Assembly (NCBI RefSeq): GCF_024266705.1
Contig: NZ_CP100756.1
Coordinates: 1,984,001-2,048,000 of the forward strand
Direction: 5' to 3'
Length of the DNA: 64,000 nt
Origin: Natrinema gelatinilyticum
GTDB taxonomy: Archaea > Halobacteriota > Halobacteria > Halobacteriales > Natrialbaceae
In this document: piece after piece, positions 62,468 to 64,000 of the stretch
Layout: every line of letters starts with the position of its first letter
How positions within the stretch are numbered: position 1 is the first letter of the stretch
Notes under the pieces: generated by a model
What the model was told of the DNA's origin: nothing
Databases searched by the model: none
The model's input: only the letters and a program-made list of their open reading frames with translations
Program-made: the position numbers and the translations under genes

Positions 62468-63952
62468 ATGCTCGAGGGAATGCGAGCGCGGATACATGCG
62501 CTCGCGAGACGGCTTCGGCGGCTTGAGCGACGGGAGCTCGACGCGTTCTTGCGGTGGATCGAGCACACGGGAAACCTTCTGCATATTTCGGTGCTGGTAT
62601 TCGTCCCGCTTTTGATCGCGACGGTGACGTGGCTCGCGAACGTGACCGCGGTAATCTCGTTCCTGCTGTTTCCGCCGCTTGCCGCCGGGACGTACACCCT
62701 CTTTTCCGACCCCGAAGGCAAGTACGCAACGCCCTGGAAATTCGTCGGCGGCATGACCGTCGGCGCCTGCTGTGGCTGGCTCGCCCTCGCGCTGACGACC
62801 GCGGTCGGGCTGAACGGCGGCGGGATCAGTGCGTCCGGGGCCGCGCTCAGTGTGCTTTTCACCGGCGCCTGCACGTGGGCGCTGGATCTGGAGGAACCAG
62901 GGGCGTTTTCGACCGCACTGCTCGTCCTCGTCACCGGGAACGCGCAGTTCGCGTACGTCCTCGGGATCGTCGTCTCGAGTTCGTTCGTCGCGGTTTCGTT
63001 CGTCGTCTGGCGGGCTCGCTTCTACGAGCAGCGTGCCAAGTACCTCTACGGGACGACCGGCGGGGACGATCACGTCCTCGTTCCGATGGAAAACGGCGAC
63101 GAGACGGTCGCCCGCTTCGCCGCGTCAATCGCGAGCGCACACGAAGCCGGAAAGGTCGTCCTCTTCGACGTCGTCGACGAGGCGGCGGCCGAGCGAGGTG
63201 CCGGCGAACAGACGGCGAATGACGAAGGCGATCGATCCGCCGCGAACCTCGAGACCAGCACGGGCACGGGCGCCGAGGCCGACGGCGGAGCCACGGCAAC
63301 TGCCGCGGAACGCGCGGCCAGCGACGTCGGGAATAGCCTCGAGTCCTTCGCGGCTGACCTCGAAGCTGCCTACGGTATCCCGTGTGAGGTCGTCGTCGCG
63401 GCGGACGGCGGCTTATCGGCGGGAATCGTCCTCGAGACCGCGCGCCGACAGAACTGCGACCTCATTGTCACGCCGTACGCCGAGGACGATCGCGGTGCCC
63501 TCTCGTCGTTTATCAGGGGGCTGTTCGACAGCGAAATCGACGTGATCGCGTTCCGCTCGAACGAGGGCCGCCGGCGGTGGCAACACAGTCTCGTGGCCGC
63601 CCGCGGTGCTGGTGACACCGCGCGTGCGATGCTGGACTTCGCGATCCGGGTGACGGAGACCGGCCGCACGATCAGCGTCTGTACCTGTATCGACAACGAA
63701 TCGCAACGGCGCACAGCCGAGAGCACGCTGGCGGATCTCGTCGATGCGTTCTCGGGCCGCTTCGAAACCCACGTCGCCAATGCGGCGGTCCAGACCTACC
63801 TCTCGCGGATCGCACCCCGGTACGACGTGCTCTTCGTCGGCTCGAGTACCGACCGGTCGGCCGCCTCGCGGTTCGTCTCGCCGCCGACGTTCAGAAAACT
63901 TCGCGACCTCGAGTCCGATGTCGCGATCGTCCACCGTGGTCGCCATCGCTAG
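62468..63952 (+). CDS. HPP-family membrane protein with Usp-like domains
   Basis: The 494-residue protein begins with a helical HPP-type membrane domain of four or five segments (VLVFVPLLIATVTWLANVTA, FLLFPPLAAGTYTLFSDPEG, GGMTVGACCGWLALAL). Two Usp-like Rossmann domains follow, one with VLVPMENGDETVARFAASIA and a long acidic insert, the other with HSLVAARGAGDTARAMLDFAI. Similar combinations occur in haloarchaeal nitrate or stress proteins. Substrate unknown. Confidence 0.85.
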   Translation: MLEGMRARIHALARRLRRLERRELDAFLRWIEHTGNLLHISVLVFVPLLIATVTWLANVTAVISFLLFPPLAAGTYTLFSDPEGKYATPWKFVGGMTVGACCGWLALALTTAVGLNGGGISASGAALSVLFTGACTWALDLEEPGAFSTALLVLVTGNAQFAYVLGIVVSSSFVAVSFVVWRARFYEQRAKYLYGTTGGDDHVLVPMENGDETVARFAASIASAHEAGKVVLFDVVDEAAAERGAGEQTANDEGDRSAANLETSTGTGAEADGGATATAAERAASDVGNSLESFAADLEAAYGIPCEVVVAADGGLSAGIVLETARRQNCDLIVTPYAEDDRGALSSFIRGLFDSEIDVIAFRSNEGRRRWQHSLVAARGAGDTARAMLDFAIRVTETGRTISVCTCIDNESQRRTAESTLADLVDAFSGRFETHVANAAVQTYLSRIAPRYDVLFVGSSTDRSAASRFVSPPTFRKLRDLESDVAIVHRGRHR

Positions 63953-64000
63953 GCCGCAGTCTGCGGCGAGACGAACTGTGGTCACTCGCTCTCGAGAATT

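Overview
The window is a piece of haloarchaeal chromosome. Its predicted proteins are strongly acidic, the DNA is GC-rich with very frequent CTCGAG, and many genes belong to families confined to or typical of Halobacteria: a Bat-like HTH-10 regulator, a HalOD1 protein, DUF5789-like, DUF5812-like and DUF7126-like proteins, a PRC-barrel/Nob1/aIF5B neighbourhood and an ISH3 transposon. A member of the Natrialbales is a reasonable guess, but no rRNA is present to decide. I saw no rRNA, tRNA or CRISPR array.

Layout. 1-1430: an IS5-type end that has cut the tail off a TnpB gene. 1431-6300: a livHMGF-type ABC importer (minus strand) in which both permeases are much larger than usual and the LivG ATPase carries a hydrophobic insert. 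6523-8040: a cytoplasmic-looking parallel beta-helix protein. 8395-9615: a class III CoA-transferase. 9616-12930: a sparse region with two small membrane proteins, a winged-helix regulator and a small acidic protein. 13121-21775: housekeeping genes (secF-secD, DUF5812-like, pgi, CPBP protease, PRC-barrel/nob1 divergent from aIF5B). 22154-28433: a small acidic protein, a MITE-like element, the pyrG-guaAb-DUF7126 operon, moaB and a zinc-type oxidoreductase. 28539-35653: small proteins plus surface-glycan-type genes (AlkP-like protein + methyltransferase; GT4 + methyltransferase + alpha/alpha-barrel protein). 35908-42394: an Idi-like protein lacking the catalytic Cys, a lipid/DAG kinase, a PHP protein, trmO, a lipoprotein, an MFS transporter, a frameshifted cupin and a VOC protein. 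42907-45914: a nested insertion, ISH3 inside an IS5-family element inside a RelE-type toxin gene, readable to the base from its duplications. 45993-54671: an Lrp regulator with a palindromic operator candidate divergent from carA, regulators, an AI-2E-type membrane protein, DUF547, udp, HalOD1 and a PfkB kinase. 54765-58530: an IS630 element inside a TnpB-type remnant, and a second, shorter copy of that remnant. 58579-63952: an HTH-10 regulator, DUF63, ribose-1,5-bisphosphate isomerase, deoC and an HPP/Usp protein.

How the genes work together. udp (52463), the PfkB sugar kinase (53784), the ribose-1,5-bisphosphate isomerase (60600) and deoC (61778) fit the salvage of nucleoside sugars through the pentose bisphosphate route known in halophiles. 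pyrG, guaAb and carA serve nucleotide synthesis. The 29.5-35.7 kb genes look like surface carbohydrate modification.

The least ordinary features are the enlarged Liv importer with a hydrophobic hairpin inside its ATPase, the layered toxin/IS5/ISH3 insertion, the metal-complete but Cys-less Idi homologue, and the transposase-less TnpB-type remnants with structured ends.
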